Origin: Arsenicicoccus bolidensis DSM 15745
GTDB lineage: Bacteria > Actinomycetota > Actinomycetes > Actinomycetales > Dermatophilaceae
Assembly (NCBI RefSeq): GCF_000426385.1
Contig: NZ_AUFG01000028.1
Span: forward strand, 1 to 49,274
DNA: 49,274 bases
Reading direction: 5' to 3'
Both the position numbers and the translations under genes were made by a program. The stretch's first letter is position 1; every line of letters begins with the position of its first letter. The notes under the pieces are model-generated. The model ran no database searches. It saw nothing but the letters and a program-made list of their open reading frames with translations, and was not told the origin of the DNA. Shown piece after piece: positions 23,254 through 31,800 of the stretch.

Positions 23254-24867
23254 CTAGAAGCGGCCGGCGAGGCGCAACGGCTTGGGCCGGCCGTCCGGGT
23301 CGTGCACGAGCTCGTAGACCACCCGGGCCCACGCCTTGGTGAACGACGACTGCTCCACCGGGGGGATGCGGCGCAACCGACCCGGAGGCCGCTCACCGAC
23401 GCGCCCGCCGCCGTGCCAGTCCTCGAGGCGCCGGGCGCAGTCGGCATACGCGGCGAACATCCCCTCGGCGGTGAGGCAGTCCGCCATCACCGCGGCGATC
23501 TCGGCGTCGGTCGCGTCCGTCGGCAGCTCGCGACCCAGGTGCTCCGCCGCGAGCCGCAGCCGCAGGCGCCGGGCATAGGCGTTGTGGTCCTCGCCCTCGT
23601 CGTCCCACACCACCGCGGACAGCTCGGAGTCGTGCGTCCACGAGCGCCGGTTGAAGTTGTCGGACCCGATCGTGGCCCAGCGGTCGTCCATGACGCAGAC
23701 CTTGGCGTGGACGTAGACGGGTGTGCCGGCGAGGTTCTCGATGCCGTAGAGCGCGAACCGGTCGCCGCCGGCCTCCTCGATCAGCCGCACCGCCTGGTCG
23801 CGGCCGTAGAGCTGCGGCGTGCGCGACATCGGGCTGCTCTGGTCGGGCACCTGCGGCAGGATCGCGATCACGTGCAGGCCCGGGCTGGACTGCAGGGTCT
23901 CGATGAACTGCTCGGCGACGTCCTTGGACCAGAGGTACTGGTCCTCGATGTAGATGAGGTGCTCGGCGCGCTCCAGCGCCTTGGAGTAGCCGCGGGCCAC
24001 GCTGCGCTCGCCGCCCCGCGCATAGGGGTAGTCGCGGCCGTGCCGCAGGTCGGGATAGGTGCGCAACAGCTGGACGTGGTGGGTCGCGCCGGAGATGGCG
24101 GGCGGTGGGGGCGTCTGCTCGGGGAGCGGGTCCGGGTCCGTGTCGTCGCCGCGCAGCTTGTCGCCCATCATGCGGATCGGGCTGCGAGACAAGGGGGTCG
24201 GATCGTTCCAGCGCTCGCGGAACACCGTCTCGACGTCGTGCACGGCCGGCCCCTCCAGGCGCACCTGCACGTCGTGCCAGGGCGGGCTGTCGCCGAACTC
24301 CTCGGCCATGCTCTGCGCCTGCGGGTCGCCGTGGTGGTCGTCGTCGTCGCGCCGCGAGTGGCACAGGTCGATGCCGCCGACGTAGGCGACGTCCCGCGTC
24401 GGGTCGTCGCGGTGCCGGATGACGACGAACTTCTGGTGGTGGCTGCCGCCGGTGCGCACCCGCATGTCGAGCAGCACCTCGGCCCCGGCGCTCTGCAGCT
24501 GCTCGCCGAAGCGGCGGTTCTCGGCGCCGGAGAACGCCAGCTTGTCCCAGTGCGAACGCCACACGAGACCGCGCACGTCCACGCCGCGACGGGCCGCGCG
24601 CGACAGCACCGAGGCGATCTCGGAGTTGGGGTCGTCGGCCACCAGCCGCTCGTCGGGGTCCCCGCGCCAGTCGGTGAACCACAGCAGGTCGCCCGGCCCG
24701 GCCGCCTCGATCCGGGGATACAGGTCCGCGAAGTACTGCCGCCCGTGGATCAGCGGCGTCGCCACGTTGCCGTCGCTCCACGCCTGGTCGCCGGGGTGCT
24801 GGTCGTCGATCGTGGTGCGCGGGTTGGCGCGCTCGGACCGGGTGATCAACCATTCACGGATCGACAT
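23254..24867 (-). CDS. Phospholipase D-like family protein
   Basis: A 537-residue protein with two HKD catalytic motifs: SHHQKFVVIRHRDD near residues 150-163 and VYVHAKVCVMDDRWATIGSD near 390-409, each followed by a small-residue turn (GGIDLC, SDNFNRRS). These form one phosphodiesterase site that cleaves or transfers phosphatidyl groups. There is no signal peptide, so it is likely cytosolic or membrane-associated. ATG 24867 (MSIREWL) is preferred because CAGTAT lies 7 nt upstream and the longer ORF begins in low-quality sequence. Plant-type phospholipase D and cardiolipin synthase relatives are both possible; the length fits the former group. Confidence 0.92.
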   Translation of the reverse strand: MSIREWLITRSERANPRTTIDDQHPGDQAWSDGNVATPLIHGRQYFADLYPRIEAAGPGDLLWFTDWRGDPDERLVADDPNSEIASVLSRAARRGVDVRGLVWRSHWDKLAFSGAENRRFGEQLQSAGAEVLLDMRVRTGGSHHQKFVVIRHRDDPTRDVAYVGGIDLCHSRRDDDDHHGDPQAQSMAEEFGDSPPWHDVQVRLEGPAVHDVETVFRERWNDPTPLSRSPIRMMGDKLRGDDTDPDPLPEQTPPPPAISGATHHVQLLRTYPDLRHGRDYPYARGGERSVARGYSKALERAEHLIYIEDQYLWSKDVAEQFIETLQSSPGLHVIAILPQVPDQSSPMSRTPQLYGRDQAVRLIEEAGGDRFALYGIENLAGTPVYVHAKVCVMDDRWATIGSDNFNRRSWTHDSELSAVVWDDEGEDHNAYARRLRLRLAAEHLGRELPTDATDAEIAAVMADCLTAEGMFAAYADCARRLEDWHGGGRVGERPPGRLRRIPPVEQSSFTKAWARVVYELVHDPDGRPKPLRLAGRF

Positions 24868-24971
24868 GGCCCCCATACTGACGCGCATGACGCCCTCCGG
24901 GCCACCGACCGACCACATCTGCCGTGGTCTCCGGGCAGATGCGCAGCCGCCGCCCAGGTGGTCCGGAGACC

Positions 24972-25910
24972 TCAGCCGGCCGCGATGAGGGCCACGGCGA
25001 CCGCGCACGCGACCAGACCCGCGACCTGGGCCCGCGAGGCCCGCTCACCGAGCAGGGCCATCGCCAGCAGCACCGTGAACGCCGGGTAGAGGGAGGCCAC
25101 GACGGGGACGACGGTGAGCTGCCCGGCAGCCTCGCCTGCCTGCCCGGCGGCCTGGCCGGAAGCCTCGCCACCGGACTGCCCGGCCAGGAAGTAGGTCAAC
25201 GACCCCAGGGCGCCGGTGACCCCGACGATCCACGCGGGCAGCGCCGCCCGCACCGACCCCTCCGGCCGCTGCTGCGCCACGATCCCCCACATCACGACCA
25301 GCGACACCAGCTGGCACACCGCCACCGGCCAGGACCCCGACCCCGGAGCGGCCTGCGCCAGCGCGATGAAGAACACCGCGAAGCCGACCCCCGCCAGCAG
25401 CCCGTCGCGCACCCCGGCCCGCCTCGCCGGGGGCGGCGCGGACGGCATACGGCCATGGTCGGGCTCGACCAGGTGGGTCTCGCCGGGGGCCGACCCAGGG
25501 TCGCTCTCACCCGCGGCCACCGCCCACACGGCCGGGAGGGCCAGGACGATGCCGACGACCGCGAGGGGCGAGGGCCGCTCGCCCAGGGCGACCCCGAGGA
25601 TCACCGGCAGACCCGCCGCGCACACGGCCGACAGCGGGCCGGCGACGTGCATCGAGCCACGGGCCAGCCCGCGCATGAGCATGAGGGTGCCCGAGCAGTG
25701 CCCGATCGACGCGGCGGCGCCCCAGAGGAGGGCGTCCTGGGTGAGCGGCTGACGCTGGGCGAGGGCGACGAGCGTGATCCCCGTCGCGGAGAAGGTCTGC
25801 GCCACCGCACCGACGATCAGGAAGTGCCGCCGCCGCGACTGCACGCCGGACAGGAAGTCAGAGACGCCGTAGAGGACGGCCGACGCGAGGGCGAGCGGGA
25901 TGGCGAGCAC
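24972..25910 (-). CDS. EamA/DMT family transporter
   Basis: A 312-residue membrane protein with about ten segments in two EamA halves, separated by a hydrophilic linker (about 137-165). The first half begins LALASAVLYGVSDFLSG and the second ends VPVVASLYPAFTVLLAMALL with the conserved GERASRAQVAG turn. A Gly/Ala/Gln-rich stretch GQAAGQAGEAAGQ replaces a loop late in the protein. Such carriers export or import metabolites, amino acids or drugs. GTG 25910 has TAGGTT exactly 6 nt upstream, a leaderless arrangement. The gene is followed by the phospholipase-like gene after about 100 bp. Confidence 0.9.
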   Translation of the reverse strand: MLAIPLALASAVLYGVSDFLSGVQSRRRHFLIVGAVAQTFSATGITLVALAQRQPLTQDALLWGAAASIGHCSGTLMLMRGLARGSMHVAGPLSAVCAAGLPVILGVALGERPSPLAVVGIVLALPAVWAVAAGESDPGSAPGETHLVEPDHGRMPSAPPPARRAGVRDGLLAGVGFAVFFIALAQAAPGSGSWPVAVCQLVSLVVMWGIVAQQRPEGSVRAALPAWIVGVTGALGSLTYFLAGQSGGEASGQAAGQAGEAAGQLTVVPVVASLYPAFTVLLAMALLGERASRAQVAGLVACAVAVALIAAG

Positions 25911-25924
25911 CCCTTGAACCTACC

Positions 25925-25977
25925 GGGGGCAGGATCATCAGCCTGGCGAACGAAGGCCGGTCGATGCCTCTGCCCCC
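25925..25977. repeat. Single copy of the 50-bp hairpin repeat with strong outer arms
   Basis: GGGGGCAG at the left and CTGCCCCC at the right close a hairpin around the core found in the array at 181-330 (CATCAGCCTGGCG, the identical 13-nt middle, CGATGCCT). Only the outer arms differ from that array. It lies 6 nt after the stop of the minus-strand SDR gene and just upstream of the EamA start. A transcript-end role for the SDR gene is likely. Confidence 0.85.
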
Positions 25978-25983
25978 GGCGGG

Positions 25984-26886
25984 TCAGACGCGGAAGGGGA
26001 CGCCCGTCAGCTCCTCGCACAGCTGCCACAGCTGCGCGGCCTTGCGACGGTCGTGCGACGCCGCGGTCGAGCCGACGGTGCGCGGGTGCCCGTGAGCCTC
26101 CATGAACCCGTCGGGCCCGACGAACGAGCCGCCCGGCAGGTCGTCGACCGTCGCCGCGTAGAGGGACGGCAGCGCGCCCATCGCGGCCGGCTGCGCGACC
26201 GTGCTGACCTTGTTGAGCTGCAGCATCGCCCGGTCGGACCACGCCGAGCCGGTGCGGCCCTGCAGGTTGGTCGAGGAGTAGCCCGGGTGCGCGGCCACCG
26301 ACCGCAGCGGCGAGCGGGCGCCCGTCAGCCGACGCTCCAGCTCGTAGGCCAGCATCAGGTCGGCGAGCTTGCTCTGGCCGTAGGCGACCCAGGCGTTGTA
26401 GCGGCGCCGCTCGAAGTTCGGGTCGGCGAGGTCGATCCGGCCCATGCGGTGCATCAGCGAGGACAGCCACACGACGCGGTCAGTCAGGCGCGGCAGGAGC
26501 TGGGCGGTCAGCGCGAAGTGACCCAGCACGTTGGTGCCGAATTGCGTCTCGAAGCCGTCGGCGGTGCGCGAGAACGGCACGGCCATCAGGCCGGCGTTGT
26601 TGATCAGGGTCTCGATGCGCCAGTCCGAGACGCCCTCGGCGAACTCCCGCACGGAGTCCAGCGACGCGAGGTCCAGGCGGCGCACCTCGGCCCCGCCGGG
26701 TCCGGCGAGGTCGAGGGAGGACCGGGCCGCCTCGCCCTTGTCGGTGTCACGGCAGGCCATGACGACGTACGCGCCCTTGTCGACGAGCGCTCGCGTGGTC
26801 TCGAGGCCCAGCCCCGAGTTGGCTCCGGTGACGACGAAGACGCGGCCGGTCTGGTCGGGGATGTCCTTGGTGGTCCAGGTGCTCAT
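25984..26886 (-). CDS. Short-chain dehydrogenase/reductase
   Basis: A 300-residue classical SDR with the cofactor motif VVTGANSGLGLE (TGxxxGxG) near residues 18-29, the NNAG motif, the active-site WLSSLMHRMG region and the catalytic YGQSK (Tyr and Lys). The long substrate loop and the ending SFVGPDGFMEAHGHP resemble retinol dehydrogenase/WWOX-like bacterial SDRs acting on lipophilic alcohols or ketones; arginine in ACRDTDKGE favours NADP(H). ATG 26886 has CAGACT 6 nt upstream and no ribosome site. The substrate is not predictable. Confidence 0.92.
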   Translation of the reverse strand: MSTWTTKDIPDQTGRVFVVTGANSGLGLETTRALVDKGAYVVMACRDTDKGEAARSSLDLAGPGGAEVRRLDLASLDSVREFAEGVSDWRIETLINNAGLMAVPFSRTADGFETQFGTNVLGHFALTAQLLPRLTDRVVWLSSLMHRMGRIDLADPNFERRRYNAWVAYGQSKLADLMLAYELERRLTGARSPLRSVAAHPGYSSTNLQGRTGSAWSDRAMLQLNKVSTVAQPAAMGALPSLYAATVDDLPGGSFVGPDGFMEAHGHPRTVGSTAASHDRRKAAQLWQLCEELTGVPFRV

Positions 26887-26989
26887 GGCACCAGTCTGCG
26901 GGATGGGTATGACGCTGTGCCGTCCCGCACGTGAACCTCTCGCCCTCGGCAGACCCTTTGAGGTGATCCGAGTGACCGCGGGGATCCGG

Positions 26990-27013
26990 GCGGTCAGATG
27001 GCCATCTGACCGC
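26990..27013. terminator. Perfect 24-nt palindrome containing the phzF-like stop codon
   Basis: GCGGTCAGATGG is followed directly by its reverse complement CCATCTGACCGC. The stop codon (plus-strand TCA 26994-26996) and the last three codons (Met-Ala-Ile) lie inside it. Beyond it TGCGGGA (26897) and TCCCGCA (26923) can pair around a 19-nt loop. Termination of the phzF-like transcript is the plausible role; an operator for the SDR gene is the alternative. Confidence 0.45.
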
Positions 27014-27836
27014 GCGCGACCTCCTTGACGATGCCGCCGAGCGAGACCTGGCCGTCGGCGTCGATGTCGAGGTGGATCATCGAGGGGCGCTCGATGTCCT
27101 CGCCCTGGTAGACGCGGTAGTGCTTGTCGCGCTCGCCCCGGGAGACGAGGACCTCGCCGAGCCGTCCGGCGCCGGACGCGGTCGCGGCGACCTCGAGGAC
27201 ACCGCCCTGCGGGCCGTAGAACATGCGGGAGGCGACGTCGCCGTCCTCGCGCCAGGCCCAGACGTAGATCTGCGGCTCGACGTGCAGGAGCATGGCGTAC
27301 TGGTGGAGCAGCCGGGCGTCGATCTTGGCCTCGCGCACGTCCTGCTCGGTGGCCAGCTGGAGCACGATGGTCGCGCGGGTGAACGTGACCTTGACGGTGG
27401 GGTCGACGATCGCGGGGATCTTGCGACCGACCAGACCGGCGAGGAACCGCTTCTCGGTGCGGATCTCCTCGATGACCGAGCTGCGGCCGAGCATGGTCCA
27501 CCGGTTGCCGGAGTCGATCACGTGGATCAGCTGCTTCCTGCCGGCGAGGTGGATGTCGCCCTCGCCGCCGTCGAGCTCGCGCACGACGTGCGCGGTCGCC
27601 ATCGACGCGCTGCCGGCGAAGCCCGAGGCGCCCTCGGGCTGGAAGAAGCGGACCGTGGCGTGACCCTCGTCGTCACGGCCGGTGATGAACGAGCACTCGG
27701 TCCCCAGCTGCCGAGCGGTGCGCCGCATGGTCTCCTCGTCGAGACCCTTGGCGTCGGTGAACACGGCGACCGCGTTGCCGGAGAACAGGTCGTCCGGCGT
27801 CGTGAACACGTTGAGGATTCGGTAGTCGGAAGGCAT
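26994..27836 (-). CDS. PhzF family protein (isomerase-like)
   Basis: A 280-residue protein of the PhzF/diaminopimelate-epimerase fold. The start PSDYRILNVFT, the catalytic Glu in LGTECSFI (E47), and the glycine loop EGASGFAGSASMATAHVV, corresponding to the GHPTxGTA region of PhzF, are visible. PhzF itself isomerises a phenazine precursor, but there are no other phenazine genes here, so this is one of the many family members with unknown substrate. ATG 27836 is chosen because the family sequence begins there and TATACC lies 8 nt upstream. It is divergent from putA with about 115 bp between. Confidence 0.88.
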   Translation of the reverse strand: MPSDYRILNVFTTPDDLFSGNAVAVFTDAKGLDEETMRRTARQLGTECSFITGRDDEGHATVRFFQPEGASGFAGSASMATAHVVRELDGGEGDIHLAGRKQLIHVIDSGNRWTMLGRSSVIEEIRTEKRFLAGLVGRKIPAIVDPTVKVTFTRATIVLQLATEQDVREAKIDARLLHQYAMLLHVEPQIYVWAWREDGDVASRMFYGPQGGVLEVAATASGAGRLGEVLVSRGERDKHYRVYQGEDIERPSMIHLDIDADGQVSLGGIVKEVARGQMAI

Positions 27837-27952
27837 GGGCTCAGGGTATAGGCCGAGCCCGCGCCCGTCCTCGGGAGGACGGGAGGAGCCGTTGTGAGAC
27901 GGGTCGCACCCCCGTTCACCCCCTGTCGGTCCCGTGGTCCACAATCGACCGT

Positions 27953-30900
27953 ATGACGGATCAGAGCCGACCCCTCGCGCCCCAGCCCAGCGACCTCACC
28001 GGACCGGCGGCCGTCGCCGCCGTCGCCGAGGAGGCCGTCCAGGTCGCCCGCCGGTGGGAACGCGCCACGGCGGAGGGCGCGACGCGGTCCGAGCGCGCCA
28101 CGTCCGACCAGCTGGGCGCCCTGCTCCGCGACGAGACGGGGCTGGACCTGGCGGTGACCTTCGTCGACGAGGTGGCCCGCCCGGAGGACCCCTACGTCGC
28201 CGCCAAGGTGCTCTCGACGCTGACCGCCGGTGACGCCGGCGCGTTCCTCGGCCGGGTCGACCGCTCGCTGCTGGGGCTCGGCGCCAAGGTCGCCAAGCTC
28301 GCTCCTCCGGTCGTCGTGCCGATCGCCCGCGCCCGGCTGCGCCAGATCGTCGGCCACCTCGTCGTGGACGCGAACGACCCGGCCCTGGGCCGCCACCTGG
28401 CCAAGGCCCGGGCCGAGGGCTTCCGGCTCAACGTCAACCTCCTGGGCGAGGCCGTCCTCGGCGAGCACGAGGCCGCGAGCCGGGCCGAGCGCACCCGCCA
28501 GATCCTGGCCCGCCCCGACGTGGACTACGTCTCGATCAAGGTGTCGTCCCTGGTCAGCCAGATCTCGACGTGGGACGAGGAGGGCACGGTCGAGCGGGTC
28601 CTCGAGCGCCTGCGCCCGCTCTACCGCACCGCCGTGGCCAAGAGCCCGCACGCCTTCGTCAACCTCGACATGGAGGAGTACAAGGACCTCGACCTCACGA
28701 TGGCGGTCTTCGAGCGGCTGCTGGCCGAGGAGGAGTTCCACGACCTCGAGGCCGGGATCGTGCTGCAGGCCTACCTCCCCGACGCACTGCCCGCCCTGGA
28801 GCGCATGCTCGAGCTGGCCCGCCGCCGCCGAGCCGCCGGGCACGCCAGCATCAAGGTCCGCGTCGTCAAGGGCGCCAACCTAGCGATGGAGCAGGTCGAG
28901 GCCGAGCTGCACGACTGGGTGCAGGCCCCCTACCCGACCAAGGAGGACGTCGACGCCAACTACCTCGCCTTCGTGGAGCGCGCGCTGCGGCCCGACGCCA
29001 CCGAGGTCATGCGCATCGGCGTCGCCTCGCACAACCTCTTCGACACGGCCGTGGCCTATCTCCTGGCCCAGCAGCGCGGCTGCCTGGACGCCCTGGACAT
29101 CGAGATGCTGCAGGGTATGGCGCCCAGCCAGGCCCGCGCCGTCAAGGCTGACGTGGGGTCGGTCCTGCTCTACACCCCCGTCGTCGCCCCCAAGGACTTC
29201 GACGTCGCGGTGAGTTATCTCATCCGCCGCCTGGAGGAGAACGCCCAGAAGCAGAACTTCCTGCACGCCATGTTCTCCGCGGACCCGGGGTCCGGAGCCT
29301 CGCCGGACGGCCGCCCCGGCGCCGCGGCCCGTCCGCACGACGCGATGGCCGACCAGGAGCGCCGCTTCCGCGAGTCGGTCGCCGCCATGCCGACGACGCC
29401 CGTAGGACCGCGCCGCTCGTCCGAGCGCGCCCGCATCGGCGACCGCTTCGCCAACACCCCCGACTCCGACCCGTCCCTGCCCGCCACCCGTGTCTGGGCC
29501 CGGGAGGCGCTCGCGGCCGACCCCCACCGCCTCTCCTCCCCCGTCCTGTCGACCCCGGACGACGTCGACGAGGTGGTCGCCCGCGCCGTGTCGGCGGCCC
29601 CGGGCTGGGCCGGGCGGTCGGCATACGACCGGGCGCAGGTGCTGCGCGACGCCGCCCGTGAGCTGGAGGCCCGGCGCGGCGAACTGGTCACGATCATGGC
29701 CGCCGAGGGCGGCAAGACCGTCGCCGAGGCCGACCCCGAGATCTCCGAGGCGATCGACTTCGCGCGCTACTACGCCGAGCGCGGGCTCGAGCTCGAGGCC
29801 GGCGCGAGCGCGCACACCGACGGGTCGCGCTTCACGCCCGACCGCGTCGTGCTGGTCACCCCGCCGTGGAACTTCCCCGTCGCCATCCCGATCGGCGGCG
29901 TGCTCGCCGCGCTCGCCGCGGGGTCGGCCGTCGTCATCAAGCCCGCGCACCCCACGCCAGGCTGCGTCGAGGTCGCCGCCGAGGCGCTGTGGGAGGCCGG
30001 TGTCCCCCGCGAGGTGCTGCAGGTCGTCCGCACCGACGAGCGCGAGGCCGGACGCGCCCTGGTCTCGCACCGCGACGTCGACACCGTCGTGCTGACCGGC
30101 GCCTCCGAGACCGCCCGCATGTTCGCCGGCTGGCGGACCGAGCACCCCGCCGGGCCCCGCGTCTACGGCGAGACCTCCGGCAAGAACGCCCTGGTCGTCA
30201 CCCCGGCCGCGGACCTCGACCTGGCCGCCGCCGACCTGGTCCGCAGCGCCTTCGGCCACGCCGGCCAGAAGTGCTCGGCCGCCTCCCTCGGCATCCTCGT
30301 GGGCTCGGTCGCGCGCTCCGAGCGCTTCCGGCGCCAGCTCGTCGACGCCGTGCGCTCGCTGCGCGTCGGCTGGCCGCACGACCTCGGCACCACGATGGGC
30401 CCGATCATCGAGGTGCCCGAGGACAAGCTCCGCCGCGCCCTCACGACCCTGGAGCCCGGCGAGTCCTGGCTGGTCGAGCCCGAGCAGCTCGACGACTCGG
30501 GCCGCCTCTGGTCGCCCGGCCTCAAGGAGGGCGTCCGTCCCGGGTCGTTCTTCCACCTCACCGAGGTGTTCGGCCCGGTCCTCGGCCTCATGACCGCCCG
30601 CACGCTCGAGGAGGCCGTCGAGCTGCAGAACGCCACGGCCTTCGGCCTCACCGGTGGCCTGCACAGCCTCGACCCGGACGAGATCGCCTGGTGGACGGAG
30701 CACGTCGACGTGGGCAATGCCTACGTCAACCGCCACATCACCGGGGCGATCGTGCAGCGGCAGAGCTTCGGCGGGTGGAAGGACTCGGTGGTCGGCCCCG
30801 GTGCCAAGGCCGGCGGCCCCAACTACGTCGCCCTGCTCGGGTCGTGGAGCGAGGACGGGCTGCCGCAGCGCGGCGCCGAGCCGTCACCCCGCGTGCGCCG

Positions 30901-31531
30901 GCTGGTCGACCGCCTCTCGCCGCTGGTCGTGGGCGCCGGTGGCGCGGGCGACGACGGGGACCTGCAGGACGCCCGCGGCTGGCTCGACGCGGCCCTGCGC
31001 TCCGACGCCAAGGCCTGGCGCGACGAGCTCGGCGTGGAGATCGACGAGACCGGTCTCGCGGTCGAGGCCAACGTGTTCCGCTACCGCCCTCACCCCGAGG
31101 TGACCGTCCGGCTCGAGCCCGGTGCCCGTCCGGTCGAGCTGGTGCGCCTGCTGGCGGCGGCCGAGCTCGCCGGGTCGGCCGTGCGCATCAGCGCCGACCC
31201 GCAGGCCACCGGCCCGCTCGAGGCCCTGCGCACAGGTGACGGCGAGGCCCGCCAGGCCGCCGACGACCTGCGCGGCCTGCTGACGATCGAGGACCTCGCG
31301 ACCTTCGCCCAGCGGCTGCGTGACGCCGAGACGTCGACGCGGGTGCGCGCGATCGGTCAGGAGTCCGAGGTCAGGGACCTGGTCCACGCCCTCTCGGGCT
31401 CGTCCGCGACCGTCCTCGCCGACCCCGTGCTGGCCAACGGCCGTCGCGAGCTGCTGACCTTCCTGCGCGAGCAGGCGATCAGCCGCACCCTGCACCGCTT
31501 CGGCCACGTGGCGCCGGACCTCGCCCGATGA
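27953..31531 (+). CDS. putA: Bifunctional proline dehydrogenase / glutamate-semialdehyde dehydrogenase
   Basis: 1192 residues. Proline is oxidised to pyrroline-5-carboxylate by the N-terminal FAD barrel (about 60-460; motifs YVSIKVSSLVSQ, DMEEYKDLDLTM, KVRVVKGAN, YTPVVAPKDFD) and then to glutamate by the NAD-dependent aldehyde dehydrogenase domain (about 515-1000; VTPPWNFPVAIPIGG, ETSGKN with E740, GQKCSA with nucleophile C774). A C-terminal extension of about 190 residues follows. There is no N-terminal ribbon-helix-helix DNA-binding domain, so this PutA is not its own repressor. ATG 27953 has CACAAT 7 nt upstream. Its stop overlaps the next start by 4 nt, beginning a three-gene coupled operon. 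Confidence 0.95.
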   Translation: MTDQSRPLAPQPSDLTGPAAVAAVAEEAVQVARRWERATAEGATRSERATSDQLGALLRDETGLDLAVTFVDEVARPEDPYVAAKVLSTLTAGDAGAFLGRVDRSLLGLGAKVAKLAPPVVVPIARARLRQIVGHLVVDANDPALGRHLAKARAEGFRLNVNLLGEAVLGEHEAASRAERTRQILARPDVDYVSIKVSSLVSQISTWDEEGTVERVLERLRPLYRTAVAKSPHAFVNLDMEEYKDLDLTMAVFERLLAEEEFHDLEAGIVLQAYLPDALPALERMLELARRRRAAGHASIKVRVVKGANLAMEQVEAELHDWVQAPYPTKEDVDANYLAFVERALRPDATEVMRIGVASHNLFDTAVAYLLAQQRGCLDALDIEMLQGMAPSQARAVKADVGSVLLYTPVVAPKDFDVAVSYLIRRLEENAQKQNFLHAMFSADPGSGASPDGRPGAAARPHDAMADQERRFRESVAAMPTTPVGPRRSSERARIGDRFANTPDSDPSLPATRVWAREALAADPHRLSSPVLSTPDDVDEVVARAVSAAPGWAGRSAYDRAQVLRDAARELEARRGELVTIMAAEGGKTVAEADPEISEAIDFARYYAERGLELEAGASAHTDGSRFTPDRVVLVTPPWNFPVAIPIGGVLAALAAGSAVVIKPAHPTPGCVEVAAEALWEAGVPREVLQVVRTDEREAGRALVSHRDVDTVVLTGASETARMFAGWRTEHPAGPRVYGETSGKNALVVTPAADLDLAAADLVRSAFGHAGQKCSAASLGILVGSVARSERFRRQLVDAVRSLRVGWPHDLGTTMGPIIEVPEDKLRRALTTLEPGESWLVEPEQLDDSGRLWSPGLKEGVRPGSFFHLTEVFGPVLGLMTARTLEEAVELQNATAFGLTGGLHSLDPDEIAWWTEHVDVGNAYVNRHITGAIVQRQSFGGWKDSVVGPGAKAGGPNYVALLGSWSEDGLPQRGAEPSPRVRRLVDRLSPLVVGAGGAGDDGDLQDARGWLDAALRSDAKAWRDELGVEIDETGLAVEANVFRYRPHPEVTVRLEPGARPVELVRLLAAAELAGSAVRISADPQATGPLEALRTGDGEARQAADDLRGLLTIEDLATFAQRLRDAETSTRVRAIGQESEVRDLVHALSGSSATVLADPVLANGRRELLTFLREQAISRTLHRFGHVAPDLAR

Positions 31532-31800
31532 CGGGACGCACCCCCGCCCCGGCGCCCGAGCCTGCGGCGGGGGCAAGGGCAAGATCGTGGGGGTCGCGCC
31601 TCGGCGAGGGCCTGGTCATGACCGTCACCTTCCTGATCTTTCGGCTGGTAATGATCCGGCTCGGGCTGTTCCACGGCGAGCCGTTCCTGGCGACCGCCTC
31701 GGCCGCGTTGCTGTTCGGCGTGTTCTGGGTGCTGGTGGGCCTGGCGTGGGACGTCTGGCGGCGTCGACAGGGCGAGCGTCGACGGGGCGAGCGCCGGTGA
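31528..31800 (+). CDS. Small two-segment membrane protein
   Basis: A 90-residue protein with a Pro/Ala-rich N terminus, two hydrophobic helices (about 30-48 and 55-76; MTVTFLIFRLVMIRLGLF and ALLFGVFWVLVGLAWDV) and a strongly basic tail. The helix-rich middle and Arg-rich end suggest both termini are cytoplasmic. It overlaps putA and the acetyltransferase gene by 4 nt each (ATGA and GTGA), so all three are translationally coupled. I do not recognise the family. The position suggests membrane association of PutA or a link between the enzymes, but this is only context. Confidence 0.8.
   Translation: MTGRTPAPAPEPAAGARARSWGSRLGEGLVMTVTFLIFRLVMIRLGLFHGEPFLATASAALLFGVFWVLVGLAWDVWRRRQGERRRGERR

Noticed and set aside
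27834-27944. PhzF start at 27944
   Set aside because: The preceding residues run through the putA-phzF promoter region and do not match the family start.
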